From the NCBI GenBank assembly GCA_963693315.1, contig OY856187.1, positions 79,062,796-79,126,795 on the forward strand: DNA of 64,000 nucleotides, in the 5' to 3' direction. Each line of letters opens with the position of its first letter. Position 1 is the first letter of the stretch. Below are positions 1 to 12,655 of this stretch, in pieces. Made by a program: the position numbers and the translations under genes. The notes below the pieces were generated by a model that worked only from the letters and a program-made list of their open reading frames with translations, had not been told where the DNA came from and made no database searches. This stretch comes from Diogma glabrata. Lineage: Eukaryota > Arthropoda > Insecta > Diptera > Cylindrotomidae.

Positions 1-782
1 TTCCATCCTCTCAAGCCACCGTACTCAACGTGCCTTCTTCTGCCATTATAAAGTTCTGACCCTCGATTTCCAATTGATCCATTCTGATTCTGATATTTCT
101 ATTTGCATCAATGCCCAAAATGTTTTTTCTCAATGCATACATAAACGATTTTTTTGCGCAAAGATTTTGAATAGTCTCGGTCGACTGACATTTTTTTTCC
201 ACTTAATTTACTGCAGTTCGAAAGTATGAGTGAGATATCTGACATTTTGCAAAATTCCACTAGCAAAAGTGTTTTGTTTTTCGTTATTACTATTTGCGAG
301 ATGTTATTTTTATCAATTTTTACTTGCAGAAAAGTTTTGCAAAGGTTTTCAATATAATCGAAAGCGTCTTCTTTCACTTCTGTTATTACTTTGAAGATAA
401 GGTTATGTCTTCGATTGTTGTTGTCCGGTTTATCTACTATAGCTAAAAGCTCCGTTTCTTTTTTTTCAAGTTGACTGATCTTATTTTATAAAACGTGATA
501 TTCTGCACGCAAGCTTTGAATTTCGTTAGTGAGGTCCTGTTATGTTACCAAACCAGCCATCTTTTCGTCTAGGAGCTGACTAAGAATAGTTTTAGAAGCT
601 TTTAATGGTATTACCGACATTATTGCTTGTTCAATTACTTCAATTTGAGATTGTTTCTTACCTCCTGGTCCCGTCTCTGGTGATTTTAACTCCCGTTTAT
701 TATTTTGAGTTTTCATGCACAAGTAAATTAAACCTTGTTTGATCAGCTGTGTTTTGCTATCAATAATTTTTAAGCAATTTAT
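1..782 (-). pseudogene. LINE ORF1-like protein, decayed, runs off left edge
   Basis: Reading leftward, several frames together give the layout of an L1-type (Transposase_22-like) ORF1 protein. A Lys/Gln-rich N-terminus starts at 722. A short coiled-coil-like stretch with SQLEKKETEL follows near 450-480. An RRM-like segment with RRHNLIFKVI lies near 380-420, and a C-terminal part with VDRDYSKSLRKK lies near 150-190, then RKNILGIDANRNIRIR. Stops near 540 and 485 and a frame change near 170 break it. Such proteins bind RNA and chaperone LINE retrotransposition. No reverse transcriptase is visible; it would lie beyond base 1. The class call is by motif layout only. Confidence 0.55.
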
Positions 783-1390
783 TTTTACTTCCTTTGTTTA
801 TGTTTAAATTAATTTTTTATTATCGTTTGATCAAAATATAAAAAGCGGTATCAAGTACTGTTAAAATAAATCCAAAGCAATTTCTCTTCATAATATATGC
901 ATGTAATGTATATAAACTGTTATTTTTTTAAATTTTTTTGTTTGTTTTTTTTTGTATTGATTCGATACGTTTATAGTTTTTTAATATTATATCTTCAAGC
1001 TATAACTATTAAACTTACAATATTAATTTCAAAATACTACAAGACAACATAACTTTAAAAATAAAACTTTTTTTAACTTAACAACTTATATACACAAGAT
1101 TATGGCAAATTGTGAGTTTAAAACTTCGAAATTATTTTGTCAATAAAAGTTGTATAAAAAATTATTTTGTCAGTAAAATTTTATGCGAAAGGAACCGTTT
1201 GTTATTTGATATTCAAAATTGAAAATTTCGAATTTTTAATTGTATTCAAAACCCAATACTAAAAAATTATGCGTATTCATACACAACTTGATGTCACAAT
1301 TTGTGAGTTTTTTCACAATTAAAAAACTCCATAATCGCAGCACTGATTTTTTTTTTAATGTTTGAAATATTTTATTTTAATTTATTTTAA
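783..1390. other. AT-rich stretch, nothing recognised
   Basis: No open frame of note and no repeat structure that I can support; only A/T homopolymer runs. Confidence 0.5.
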
Positions 1391-1394
1391 AGAG

Positions 1395-1520
1395 CACAAT
1401 CACAACACAACCTTTGTTAACCAAAGTCGAAATATCAATCCCGAACCTTCTATATCAGTACCGTGATTCGAATCCTATACCGACAGATAAGCTTATCAAT
1501 TACGCCACTGCAGCTTTGAG
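1395..1520 (-). repeat. tRNA-derived SINE (minus strand)
   Basis: On the minus strand there is a tRNA-like head. A box-A-like TGGCGTAATTGATAAGC is followed about 33 bases later by a box-B-like GGATTCGAATC, the spacing of an internal RNA polymerase III promoter. The flanks do not fold as a mature tRNA, so this is a SINE head and not a tRNA gene. The A/T-rich tail lies toward 1350. It differs in sequence from the SINEs at 13.3, 14.5 and 50.6 kb and may be another family. Confidence 0.55.
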
Positions 1521-1945
1521 TATTTAACTATCGCAACTTCATTATCATACGTCAATCCTATTATCAATTTTTTAAACTTTTGTTAGTCCGAGTTCATGTT
1601 GCAAACAAAATATTAAATAATAATACATTTTTTTAATAATCTCACTAGCAGTAACTGGACGAACGAAAGCGAGGACGGCTATTACACAATTTTTGACAAA
1701 CCCATACGCTTTAGTAGCACGCAACAGTTTTTGTAACAAATGGCAAAAAATTTGTTTTTCTCAAAAATTAAAACAAACTAAATATCAACACTTTCAAACA
1801 AAAAAAACAATTTTTTTAATTCAAAGCAACCTATATTTTGGTATGATATTTGGTTTGGTTGGCTTGGTTGTCATGGTTAAAAATTTCATATTTTTCAAAT
1901 CTAAATTTAAGTAAAATTACAAAACCTACTTGATAAAAAATGTAT
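1521..1945. other. AT-rich stretch, nothing recognised
   Basis: It holds a 73-codon open frame of low-complexity composition with no recognisable motif. I do not call it a gene. Confidence 0.45.
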
Positions 1946-3842
1946 TACTTCGGTCTGAAAGACCTAAGTATTACATTCATGAGCTAAAAGTGAAATTCTT
2001 ACTCCCACTTTTTTGGCATTTCTCGACGTTTTAGGACCTACTGATTCTAAAAAAGAAAAAAATGTATGTCTGTCTGCCGGGCGGCCGGCCGTCAGTCACA
2101 ACCGACAAAATCTAGAAAACGGCTGAAGGGATTTGAAAAATTTTGAATTCTAAAAATGGGTACTGTCAATAGTAAGAGCCGAAAGGACGATGTGTTCGAT
2201 AACTGTACCGGAGGTGTATCAAAACAAAGAAATATGCATATTTTTTACTTAAAAAACGTTCATTTTAAGTGATAATGCGCAGGAACAAAGAATGTGGAGA
2301 AATTTGGATGGTCGGGATTAGTATGTGGGATCAAAAACTAGATTATTGCATTATAAGTTTGTCAAAAATATGTTGTCAAGTGTGTCAAAAAAATAAAATT
2401 AATTATTTGTTTGACATGAAATTTTATTATTATTATTGAGAATTATGCCATTATAAGTTTGTCAAAAATATGTTGTCAAGTGTCTCAAAAGAAGGATTTA
2501 TATTTATTTTTTTACCCAATTTTATGGAAAAAAATAAAATTAATTATTTGTTTGACATAAAATTTTATTATTATTATTGAGAATTATGGTATTATAAGTT
2601 TGTCAAAAAAATGTTGTCAAGTGTGTCAAAAGAAAGATTTTTATTTATTTTTTACTCAATATTTTGGAAAAAATAGAATTAATTATTTGTTTGACATGAA
2701 ATTTTATTATTATTAATAAGAATCAGATTGTCAAAAAAATGTTGTCAAGTGTGTCAATAGAAAGATTTTATTTATTTTTATACCCAATTTTTGGAAAAAA
2801 ATAAAATTAATTATTTGTATGACATGAAATTTTATTATTATTATTGAGAATTATGGCATTATAAGTTTGTCAAAAAAATGTTGTCAAGTGTGTCAAAAGA
2901 ACGATTTTTATTTATTTTTTTACCCAATTTTTTGGAGAAATAAAATTACTTATTTGTTTCGACATGAAATTTTATTATTATTATTGAGAATTATAAGTTA
3001 GTCAAAAAAATAATGCCAAGTGTGTCAAAAGAATGATTTTCATTTATTTTTTCAGAAAAATAAAATTAGTTATTTGTATGAAATGAAATGTATAATGAAC
3101 ATGAAATTATTATTATTGAGAATTCTATTGCATTATAAGTTTGTCAAAAAAATATTGCCAACTGTGTCAAAAAAATGATTTCATTTATTTTTTTAGATAA
3201 TTTTTGGAAAACAAAATTTAACTGTTTGTTAACCTAAATGTAATTGACAAAAGGAAATTTTTGAATTTGTTATAGTTTTTGAAATATTTTTGGAATTTTG
3301 TAAAAGTTCCTATTTTTGATTTCGTAAGAATTTTCGGAATATTTTTAGAATTTTGAAAAATTTAAAATTTTTGATTTTATTATAATTTTTATAATCTTAG
3401 AAAAAGTTTCAATTTTTGATATTGTTATAATTTTTGCAATATTTTTAGAGTTTTGGAAAAAATTTGAATTTTTAAGAATTTTTGGAATATTTTTAGAATT
3501 TTTAAAAATTTTTTATTTTATTACAATTTTTATAATTTTGGAAAAAAAAGTTACAGTTTTTGTTTTTGTTATCTATGCAATATTTTTAGAGTTTTTTAAA
3601 ATAGTTTTAATCTTTGATTTTATTTTATTTTATGATCTGTTATAATTTTTCCGACAACGTATTGATGTTTCGTGTTAGTTTTGTAATACATATCTAAACA
3701 GAGATATAAAATACATGTACTTTAACAAAAAGTTATGTTTGATATACATCGCTGCCCAAAACTAAAAACCTTGTCCTCATAAAAGTTTTTTGCCGAAAAC
3801 TATATCAAAATCCTTAACCCAGACCGAAGTCTTGATATCTTT
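1946..3842 (+). repeat. Interspersed repeat family R1, copy A
   Basis: The right third (about 3650-3840) is nearly identical to 61428-61616, and the left part (about 1990-2340) matches 59928-60300. The same family therefore lies in direct orientation at both ends of the window. Copy A starts with ACTTCGGTCTG and ends with CAGACCGAAGT, a short terminal inverted repeat. The first 37 bases (TCTGAAAGACCTAAG and on) recur alone at 53161. It contains a CTGTCTG/CCG-type motif followed by AAAACGGCTGAAGGGAT. No protein is encoded; probably a non-autonomous DNA element. Confidence 0.6.
2340..3215 (+). repeat. ~137-bp minisatellite inside repeat R1
   Basis: About seven units each begin with GTTTGTCAAAAAAATGTTGTC (or a close variant), at roughly 2358, 2458, 2599, 2728, 2866, 2998 and 3139. 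Each runs through TTATTTGTTTGACATGAA and TTATTATTATTGAG. Spacing is 100-141 bases, mostly 129-141. The copy at 60.3 kb has only about two units, so the unit number has changed between copies. A degenerate ATTTTTGGAATATTTTTAGA repeat follows to about 3640. Confidence 0.75.
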
Positions 3843-4238
3843 TAACCAATATATGATTACCAATATCGTTGTGGTGTAATACCCGAATATAATATTATAT
3901 AATTACTAAATAATACTTTAATAAATAATAAATACTTTAATAAATTACTTGGGGAGACTAAAAAAGTTGTGTGAACATGAATTTTACGTAATAAATGCAC
4001 ACCTTACGAATTTCAGTACGAATTACTAAAAAAATATATGTATTTGTTTTTAAACCTGGTTTTAATAGGGGCAAAACCATTTTTTGTCAAATGCAAATTT
4101 TTCAAGCACATTCTATTATTCCATCAAGATTTGCCATTCCAACTGTATGGTATTTCCGTGATCGACAGGAGAGAACGCAAGTCTTTTGTAAAATTAGCAG
4201 AACACTAAAATTTGGTTGCACCATTATACTTTAAAAAT
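3843..4238. other. Spacer between repeat R1 and the hAT element
   Basis: There is a 79-codon open frame on the plus strand near 3995-4234 with no recognisable motif. Nothing else is seen. Confidence 0.4.
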
Positions 4239-4246
4239 ATCAAACC

Positions 4247-6545
4247 CAGTGCCGTAGTTTAACTTTTAGCGGCCCTGTGCACAGCATCTTTAAGAGGCCC
4301 TATGCAGTCGCAGACAATAAAACATTTTTTTTTTAAATGTCATTGAATTCATATTTATTGGTTTATACTTAAAAAAAATATGCAGAAATTATAAAGGAAT
4401 TTTTCTAGCTTTTTTGCTGGCAAAGTCATCAATTATGTCATTATAATTAATTGTTCTGGCTGTTGCATTTTCAATTGACAGTATTGCTAATCCAGAAAGC
4501 CTTTCTTGTGACATTGTTGACCGTAAATAATTTTCAAATAATTTCAGTTTTGAAAACGACCGTTCACAACGGTTATTGGTATTGTTAAACTTATTCTATA
4601 AACGATATATACATTTCGATATAATTCTTCCAAATTCAGTATAATTATCTTTTAAAATATATCTTAAAATAGAAAGTTCAGTTTTGAACTCCATGTCTTC
4701 AATATCCCTTTCTTAGTGTTTGACTAGATATGTACAATTAGTATTAAATTCATTTGTATTCATAGTTTTTAGCTTCTCATTATTGAAAAGAAAATCAAAA
4801 ATTTCATTTAAAGAACTATACGATTCAAATCGTTCTTGCAGTGAATTTATCACTGTATCGATTAAATTATTGAAATAAGATTGTTTGAATTTATTTTCAG
4901 CAGTAAGGTTTAGATGGCTACATTCATTGTCAATTTCAGGTATGAGCTCACCTATATCAATATCAACACAAAATTGAATTGGTTCAATTTCTTCTTTTGG
5001 GAGTTCAATTCCTTCATTTTGTATATCATCTGTACTAATAGCATCTATATTGTCATATTAATCATTTGCTTTATTTTTTGGGTCTGTATAATAGCAATAG
5101 TCGCTAATCTTTTGAGAATACGTACTCGGCTAGGTTCTGGTGATTTATCCAAACATTCTCTGTTTCTACTTGTTAGTATTTGGGTATCACGTGCAGGCCG
5201 TTCGGTTAACGGTGCTATTACATTTATTGCTAACGATATTTCTTGTGCTTCTTTTATAAGCTCTTGGAAATTGTTTTTTAAGTCAGCAAGCGATAATAAC
5301 ATAGCCCTTGTATGTTGTAATGCAATATTGATTGCCATATCTTTTCGTTGAAGCAATTGGCTGAAGATGTGAAGCTTTGATAACAATTGATACCAAATTG
5401 TTGTCAATACAATAAATTCATAAGAATTTATTTGTTTTTTTAGAGATACAGCAACAGTTTTGCAATCTGGATTACTCTTTTTAAGTTCATCTAATGCAAG
5501 ACTAATTTCGTTTATCTGATGTTTCACGGCTTTTATACTGTTGAAGCGATATTCCCATCGAGTATGGCTCGGGGTCTTCAAATTAATTTTTAAATATTTT
5601 GCTTGAATGGCTCATCGCGTTGTCGATGCAGCAAAAATCTTGTATAAATTATTTAATGTAGTGAAATAATTTTAACTTTTAATAATGTGTTTAACACTAT
5701 CTCCTATCACTAGATTGATGTTGTGTCCACCACATGGCGTATACCATTCTTTGTTGTTAATTTCTAAAATTCGACTTTTCACTCCCTTATATTCTCCTTT
5801 CATATTGCTTGCGTTGTCGTACGACTGACCACGACAATTAGCAATTTCGATTCATAATATTTTTAATTCCTCAATAAGGATGTGTGCTAAATTTTCGCCG
5901 GTTGAGGACAATATATTTACAAAGCTTAAGAAACTTTCCTGTACAGTTGGCTTTTGGTCCACTATTTTACCGAATATATATATACCGAATAATAATGGAC
6001 AACTGGTTTTTTTGCAAACATCCGGTGTAGAATCTATCATTACGGAAAAGTGCTTCGATGATTTAATATTACTGACTAATATATGTAAAACTCTAGAAGC
6101 TAGTTGCCAGATAATTTCGTTTTGAACCATCAGTGAAAAATATTATGGTACTTTTTTTCCGTTTCAGTTACTGACTGTAAATGCAATTTTCAGTTCTAGA
6201 ACAAAATCAGCAATCAATTCAATTACTCCCAAAAAATTACCATTATTCGGTTCAAACAGTTTTTCGTTGCTTCCTCTAAATGCTTCCTCGAAAAAGTTCC
6301 TCTAAAACAAACAGCAAAAAAAGCAACTGAATTTTATGTATATTTGTTTTAAATGAAATCATAGATTTAACTAGATTTGTTTGAAAGTCAAACATTTTGA
6401 ATTTTCATCTTTGTTTTTTCTTTCGATTCTTGGTATTTTTTTGACTATTGAAGAAGTTTTTCTAATGTATTTACTATTTGGGGCCCCAAAAAATAAGGGG
6501 CCCAGTGCGATTGCACCTGTTGCACTTGCGTAACTACAGCGCTGA
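4247..6545 (-). mobile_element. hAT-superfamily transposon with 8-bp TSD
   Basis: The left end reads CAGTGCCGTAGTTTAAC. The right end, read inward, is CAGCGCTGTAGTTACGC, giving imperfect hAT-type terminal inverted repeats. Both ends are flanked by the same 8 bases, ATCAAACC, at 4239-4246 and 6546-6553, the 8-bp duplication typical of hAT. GGCCC-rich subterminal DNA lies at both ends. The transposase is on the minus strand and broken. Length 2299 bp. Confidence 0.85.
4390..6130 (-). pseudogene. hAT transposase (DUF4371/ZMYM1-like), broken
   Basis: Pieces in several minus-strand frames follow the hAT order. MIDSTPD (first acidic motif) lies near 6040 and RGQSYDNASNM near 5810, where the second catalytic Asp is kept. 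SRILEINNKEWYTPCGGHNIN lies near 5740, then SHTRWEYRF near 5560 and a dimerisation-region CERSFSKLK near 4550. It ends with SQERLSGLAILSIEN near 4490. Frame changes near 5850, 5600 and 5045 and stops make it non-functional. The family cuts and pastes DNA through a DDE catalytic core. Clearly a relic, but assignable with confidence. Confidence 0.8.
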
Positions 6546-6553
6546 TCAAACCA

Positions 6554-7691
6554 TGTTAATTATGCTACTGTTGCGAGTGAACTTGATACAAAATTTAAGG
6601 TAAGCTACGAGTTTTACTTAAACATCGAGCATTACGTGCCTTTACTTTAGTAAAATAAAAATTCTTTCATGCCATTTAGAATAAAAGAAAAAAGAAGTAA
6701 CAAACATTAAGTTGGTTAATAACATCCGATAATAAAACAGCTGTGATACTTATAGAATAACAAATAACAATAACATTCAATCCATAACGTTTTCAAAATA
6801 TTATTCCGGTTTTTGAATTGAAATCAATTGAATCAAAACAAAAAACTCTTTAGAAAACATTTTTGCCTAAAAAGTTTTAACAATATTGATCGATTTGAAA
6901 AGCTACGTAAAAACAATATATCTATGCAACCTGTCAAAACAATATTCCTTTAATCTAAAAAATTTGTCTTATTTACTTAAATAAAATAGATTGTGAAAAT
7001 TAAGACAGATATACTTTCAAAGTTCAAAGAGATTGAAAAAAAAACCTTTACCTTCATCACCTTTTACAAATTTTGTTATATTTTCCAATATGTACCGAAA
7101 TTTGAAACCCCAAATCAAGAAAACATCTTTTTCCATGATTTTCGTCTTGTTAACTTTTCCGTATAATTGAGAAAGGGTTTGTTTGGTATGATTTAACCAA
7201 AAGATCATCAATGTTAATAAAAAGTAGTAAAAATTTGTAATTGGAAAACTTTTTCAAGAGAAAATATTAAAAGCAAATAATTTTAGTTGATTAAATTAAA
7301 AAAATGTCCTATCAATTTAATTTTCTTTGCATACCATCAAGTTTTTCTTTAGCAATTTATTTTATTATAATCATCTGATTGCAACTACGTACTACGAAAC
7401 AGAGGGTAAGATTATGATTAAGAAAAATTTTATCTCATTTTCTATTCAAAGAATTTTAATTATTTTATTTATTACTATAATTAAATATTATGACCAAGCA
7501 TTATTGTTTGTTTTCATTTTTGGGATTTAAAAAAATTTAACCATCCATGGTACAAGATTAATGATTATATAATTATAATAATTGAGAGTGGTAAAAAAAA
7601 TTGTTAAATTGCAATTTAGATCGGATTGGATTAGGAAAACATGAAGGTCAACATATTTACTTTACTGATTATAAATCGAAGACTTTTATTC
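6554..7691. other. AT-rich spacer, nothing recognised
   Basis: Short low-complexity open frames only (for example 7017-7211 minus, 7327-7530 plus). No protein motifs or repeats that I can support. Confidence 0.45.
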
Positions 7692-10153
7692 CAGTGGCGG
7701 ATTAACATAGAGGTGGAAGAGGCGGCCGCCTCGGGCCCCACATGCACAGGGGCCCCCTCGCTACAAATAGTATTGATATTTTATAGGTATTCAAATATCA
7801 GATGACTGCGTTCATTCAACCAAAGTTTTTAAACCTAAAGATTTTTTTAATATTATCCCACATGTAAAAGTGTTAGGTTGTCAATTTGTATTACTTTTTT
7901 TCATGTATGTATTTATTTTAATAATTCTAAGTTGATAGTTTTATAATTTTTTAATGTACAAATTCGTTTTCCAATTTGTATAGTAAAAAACCATTTTGTT
8001 TTGAAAAGTTCCACTGTTACGAATGAATATTAATACTAAAACTTTATTTGCAATGGGCTGTTATTATATTAATCGCAAAATTATTGATAAAAACAAAATC
8101 CAGATAAGTATTTTTTGGATATTTGAAGTATATTTGAGTTTTATGTTTTCATCAATGATTTTGAATTTTTTTAAGACCTACAATTTATTGAAAGCATTAA
8201 ACTGAAAACCTCAATTTTAAGCATATAATTGTACATATTTTAGATTAATTTCATATATAACTAAATAAATGAAAACTTTTTAACGTGTAGAATTGAAATA
8301 TATTATTGTATGCTTAAAATCCATGTATTTTTTATACAATACATGCTAAATTCATCATTTGGATTAACGTTTGAAAAGGGTTTCCCTATGATATGATTGA
8401 TATAGTATAGGTGTTTTAGCTTTAGTTGTATATTTCGTTTTATCAACGTTGATTGGAAAAAAGATTGTCTAAAAAATTTGTTTGAAAAATTTGAAAAAAG
8501 ATTGTTTGTAACTGGACGTATTGATACTCAAATAGCTCGTGAAATTGAAGTACAACAAAAATGCAGGCGGGAAGTTTTAAAAAGAGTTGCAGCTACAGTA
8601 AAGCTATTAGCTACTTTGAGTTTAGCATTTCGTGGTCATCGAGAAGATATTAATTCGAACAGAAAAGTAAATTTTATGACATGCATTGAATACCTATCCC
8701 AATTTTATGATTTTCTTAAAAATCATTTGGAGAGGTACAGCCATCCAGGAAAAGGTAATGTAAGTTATTTATCACATACCACATGCGATGAATTTATAAA
8801 TTTAATTGGAACTGAAGTAAAAGAACACCTAATTCAAGAAATTCAGGACTCTTTATATTATTCAATTATTTTTGATTCTACGCCAGACGTGAACCACACT
8901 GACCGACTAAGTTTTATATTAAGGTACATTGATAAAGTGAGCGGTGCGAGAGAACGATTTTTGGCTTTTTACAAGTTGAAAATCACAATTCAGAATATCT
9001 AGCACAACTTATTTTGAAAGCTTTAAACGATTTGTCTTTGGATATTAAAAATTGTCGCGGTCAAACATATATGGCCGGAAAATATAATGGTTTACAAGCC
9101 AGAATTAAAACTCTAAGTGAGACCTCCATTTTTATTCCTTGTACAAGTCATACGCTTAATTTAATTGGAAATTATGCTGCAGATGCCTATTCTACTGCGG
9201 TGTATTATTTTAACTTTATCCAAAATATATATGTATTCTTTTCTTCATCTACTCACAGATGGAAGTTGCTTATTGATAATTTTTCCGATCCTAATTCCAA
9301 ACATATTAAAAAATTAAGTGACACAAGTGACAAGATGGTCTGCAAGAGCTGATGCAGTATCCGCCTTGCGGCTTAATTACAAAAATATTAAAAGCGTTCT
9401 TTTCCAAATTAGCGAAAATGAAGACGACGTTCTATGGGATATATTATTGCAAAGAATCAATAGTACTAGAAAATCATTTCAAAATATTCAAACGAACTTA
9501 TTACAAGGAGTAAAACTGTTTAATTCTTTGTCACAATTTATAAGGGATGTTCGGAATGATTTTGAGAGCATAGAAACTTATTAACAGACAATATTAGCTA
9601 CAAAGAAGGACGAAAAAGAAAACGCAAAATTATGTATGATGAATCATCTGCAAATGATACACAGCTAGTAGGACAAGAATTGTTTATTATAAGTACTCAC
9701 AATATGATCTGTGATAGACTTGCCACTGAAATGTCTACCAGAACGTCCATATATGAAACTGTTTTAAATAATTTTAAATTATTTTTTGATCAAAATATAT
9801 CCAGTGATGAAGTTGACAAGTGTATTTTAGAATTGTCAAATACATATGCGAGGGATATAGAAGTACAATATTTTAAAGACGAAGTACATCATTTTTTAAA
9901 ATATATAAAAGAAGAGAACATCACTTGTCCATTTAAGATGTACAAGGTAATCATTGATGGCCTGCAATCTTCATTTCCCAATGTGGAAACTATTTTAAAA
10001 ATATTTCTTACATTGCCGATATGCAACGCAAGCAGGGAACGATCTTTCTCCGTTCTGAAGCGGATAAAAAATTATTTAAGAAATAGTCTTAATCAAACTC
10101 ATTTGCAAAATTTTTGGTAAAATCTTAGGCCCCAAAATTTTGTTCCGCCTCAG
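7692..10153 (+). mobile_element. hAT-superfamily transposon, right end in assembly gap
   Basis: The left end is CAGTGGCGGATTAACA, a common hAT terminus, with GCGGCCGCCTCGGGCCCC just inside. The right side shows the matching GGCCCC and CCGCC motifs near 10130-10153 and then enters the N gap. The terminal inverted repeat and the target duplication on that side therefore cannot be read. It encodes the transposase relic at 8478-10120. It belongs to the same DUF4371/ZMYM1-like group as the 4.2-kb element but has different termini. Confidence 0.8.
8478..10120 (+). pseudogene. hAT transposase (DUF4371/ZMYM1-like), broken in four frames
   Basis: Segment 8478-9002 carries LAFRGHRED and the FDSTPDV motif (first acidic residue). 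Segment 9014-9352 carries KNCRGQTY directly followed by MAGKYNGLQ. The usual D-N-A-S-N between them is missing, so the second catalytic Asp is deleted. Segment 9318-9584 carries TRWSARADA. Segment 9632-10120 ends with the dimerisation motif NASRERSFSVLKRIKNYL. The segments are joined by frameshifts near 8980, 9335 and 9590. The first segment starts at an ATG but probably not at the true N-terminus. No longer able to make an active enzyme. Confidence 0.85.
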
Positions 10154-10353
10154 NNNNNNNNNNNNNNNNNNNNNNNNNNNNNNNNNNNNNNNNNNNNNNN
10201 NNNNNNNNNNNNNNNNNNNNNNNNNNNNNNNNNNNNNNNNNNNNNNNNNNNNNNNNNNNNNNNNNNNNNNNNNNNNNNNNNNNNNNNNNNNNNNNNNNNN
10301 NNNNNNNNNNNNNNNNNNNNNNNNNNNNNNNNNNNNNNNNNNNNNNNNNNNNN
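10154..10353. other. Assembly gap (200 N)
   Basis: Exactly 200 N bases, a conventional placeholder, so the true gap length is unknown. It separates the end of a hAT element from a (TA)n tract. Confidence 0.99.
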
Positions 10354-10480
<127 letters not shown>

Positions 10481-10486
10481 CATATA

Positions 10487-11272
10487 CAGGGTGAGTTTTT
10501 TAAAAAATGCCAGGCTTTTATCTCGAGAACCATGCTAGATGGGACATAATAACCCTAGGGGATATTTGTTAAGCGTCGAGGGGGACGTCCAATGGTAATA
10601 TTGAATGACCTTGAAACTCATAAGTATTGGAGATATATGCCAAAATAGGTTTTTTTTAAATTAGAACCTATAAATTTAAGGTTTTTTTTTAATTAAGTAA
10701 ATCAAACTACACACTTTTTGCTTACAAATTTTTTTTTTAAAGTTTACGATTTTGTAGATATGATGAAAATTGATTTGCACTAAAGCAAACGTTTCTTCGC
10801 TAAGTTCTTCAGTAAAGAAATAAAATTTCAATAAATCAAATAAAAAAACGAAAATCAATTTCACGCAGTAGACCACGATGCAATAATATTTAAATTAATG
10901 AATGATTTTCATTGTTTTTTTTTTAATTTATCGAAATTTTATTTTTTTTCTGAAGAACTTAGCGAAGACACGTTTGCTTTAGAGCAAATCAATTTTCATC
11001 ATATCTACAAAATCGTACACTTTACAAAAAAAAATTGTAAGCAAAAAGTGTGTAGTTTGATTTACTTAATTAAAAAAAAACCTTAAATGTATAGGTTCTA
11101 ATTTAAAAAAAACCTATTTTGGCATATATCTCCAATACTTATAAGTTTCAAGGTCATTCAATATTATCATTGGACGTCCCCCTCGACGCTTAACAAATAT
11201 CACCTAGGGTTATTATGTCCCATCTAGCATGGTTCTCGAGATAAAAGCCTGGCATTTTTTAAAAAACTCACC

Positions 11273-11275
<3 letters not shown>
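10487..11275. mobile_element. 789-bp foldback (long inverted repeat) element
   Basis: The left end reads CAGGGTGAGTTTTTTAAA and the right end is its reverse complement. The two halves stay complementary for about 370 bases each: ATGCCAGGCTTTTATCTCGA, then GGGGACGTCCAATG, then TTCTTCGCTAAGTTCTTCAG, each mirrored on the other side. The centre lies near 10855-10900. The flanks are TA on both sides, within (TA)n. The CAGGGTG ends next to TA suggest a Tc1/mariner-type MITE. The similar open frames at 10676-10876 (minus) and 10898-11086 (plus) are the two arms of this palindrome and not genes. Confidence 0.85.

Positions 11276-11362
<87 letters not shown>
11276..11362. repeat. (TA)n microsatellite
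   Basis: About 87 bases of pure TA between the foldback element and the hAT-like element. Confidence 0.97.
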
Positions 11363-11367
<5 letters not shown>

Positions 11368-12655
11368 ATGGGTAGGTCGCAAACGTACCGTCGCAAATTA
11401 CGTTTTCGACGCGTCGCAAACGTATTTGTTACTCTGCTTTTGCGACGTCATTTGTTACGTTTGCGACGCTGTTCTTTTGTTATGTAAAACTACTATTTGT
11501 AATTTACTTCGTTAGAATTTAAAATTAAACTGCTTTTATTTAAATATATTTTTACTATTAAATAATATCACATATTTTTAGCAAGTTAGCATATATTATA
11601 TTAGCAAGTAGATATGCCGTATAAGAAGTACAACAAGTGTTCCAAATGCCGATCGTTTTTAGTATTAATTGTGGTATTTTTCCATCCATCAATTAGTAAA
11701 ACAGAATTTTCGCTTATTTTATTCCGCTTTTATGAATACAGTCATCATATGCAGTCTCTAATATTGGTAGATAGAGTTTTTCACGTGAATGGAACATATG
11801 ATGAACGAAGTTTTTTTAATGAATTTTAGAGTGATCAGATTCCACAACATAAAAGGGATTATTGGATTTAAAAAAAATTCACAGCTATTTATTTATTTAT
11901 TTCCTTCAGATGAAATTTTGTCCATAAAACTTTCATCTATTTTCTGTTGTTTTTTAAATTTAGTGTGATTGTTCATATATTCCAGAAAAATTATAGTCCC
12001 TATGAGTCCAGTCATATTGTACACTACAAGAGACTCCGAAGCTAGTCTAAAATAAAAGAAAACTCTATATTCCAAAAACAACACAAATAGAGGGTGACTG
12101 ATGCTACGCAACCAGTCAATTCATCAACAATTTGCAGCTCCATATTTTGTAGTTCAGATTCACAATCCGTTTCAATTTGTAATTCTATTGGGGTTGCTTT
12201 AGTGTTTTTGCAATTGTAATCAATGATTTGAATTCTTTTTGTGCATATGTAACCCATTTAAATATACAAAATATTGGTTACTTATATAGAGTTGTAATAA
12301 ATGAGATAAAAACTCAATAAATCACCTGTGCACTCACACTTCTGTAAAAATCACATGAAACTACATTTCTATTTTCTTGTTTAATAGAAATAAATTTTAA
12401 ATCCTTCCCCAATAAATGTAGAGGACGACCGGTCATTTTGAGTACATATTTAAATATTTTTATAAATTTGTTTTTGTACCACACTTTAACTTTTTACTCA
12501 ACACTGAAAAAAAATTTATTTTGAACTAAAAAATTGGGTTTGAATACAAAAAGACGAGAATCTAGCTGTCAAAGTTTGCGACGCATTTGCGACATTTGCG
12601 ACGCTTTTGCGACACGTCACGTAACAAACTCTTTGCGACACGTCATTACCCATCA

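Noticed and set aside
1395..1520. True tRNA gene
   Set aside because: A and B boxes are present, but I could not fold acceptor and anticodon stems; it fits a SINE head better.
1946..3842. Helitron
   Set aside because: No TC start, CTRR end or 3' hairpin at the shared boundaries; short inverted ends instead.
10676..11086. Two similar 60-residue proteins on opposite strands
   Set aside because: They are the mirror-image arms of the foldback element.
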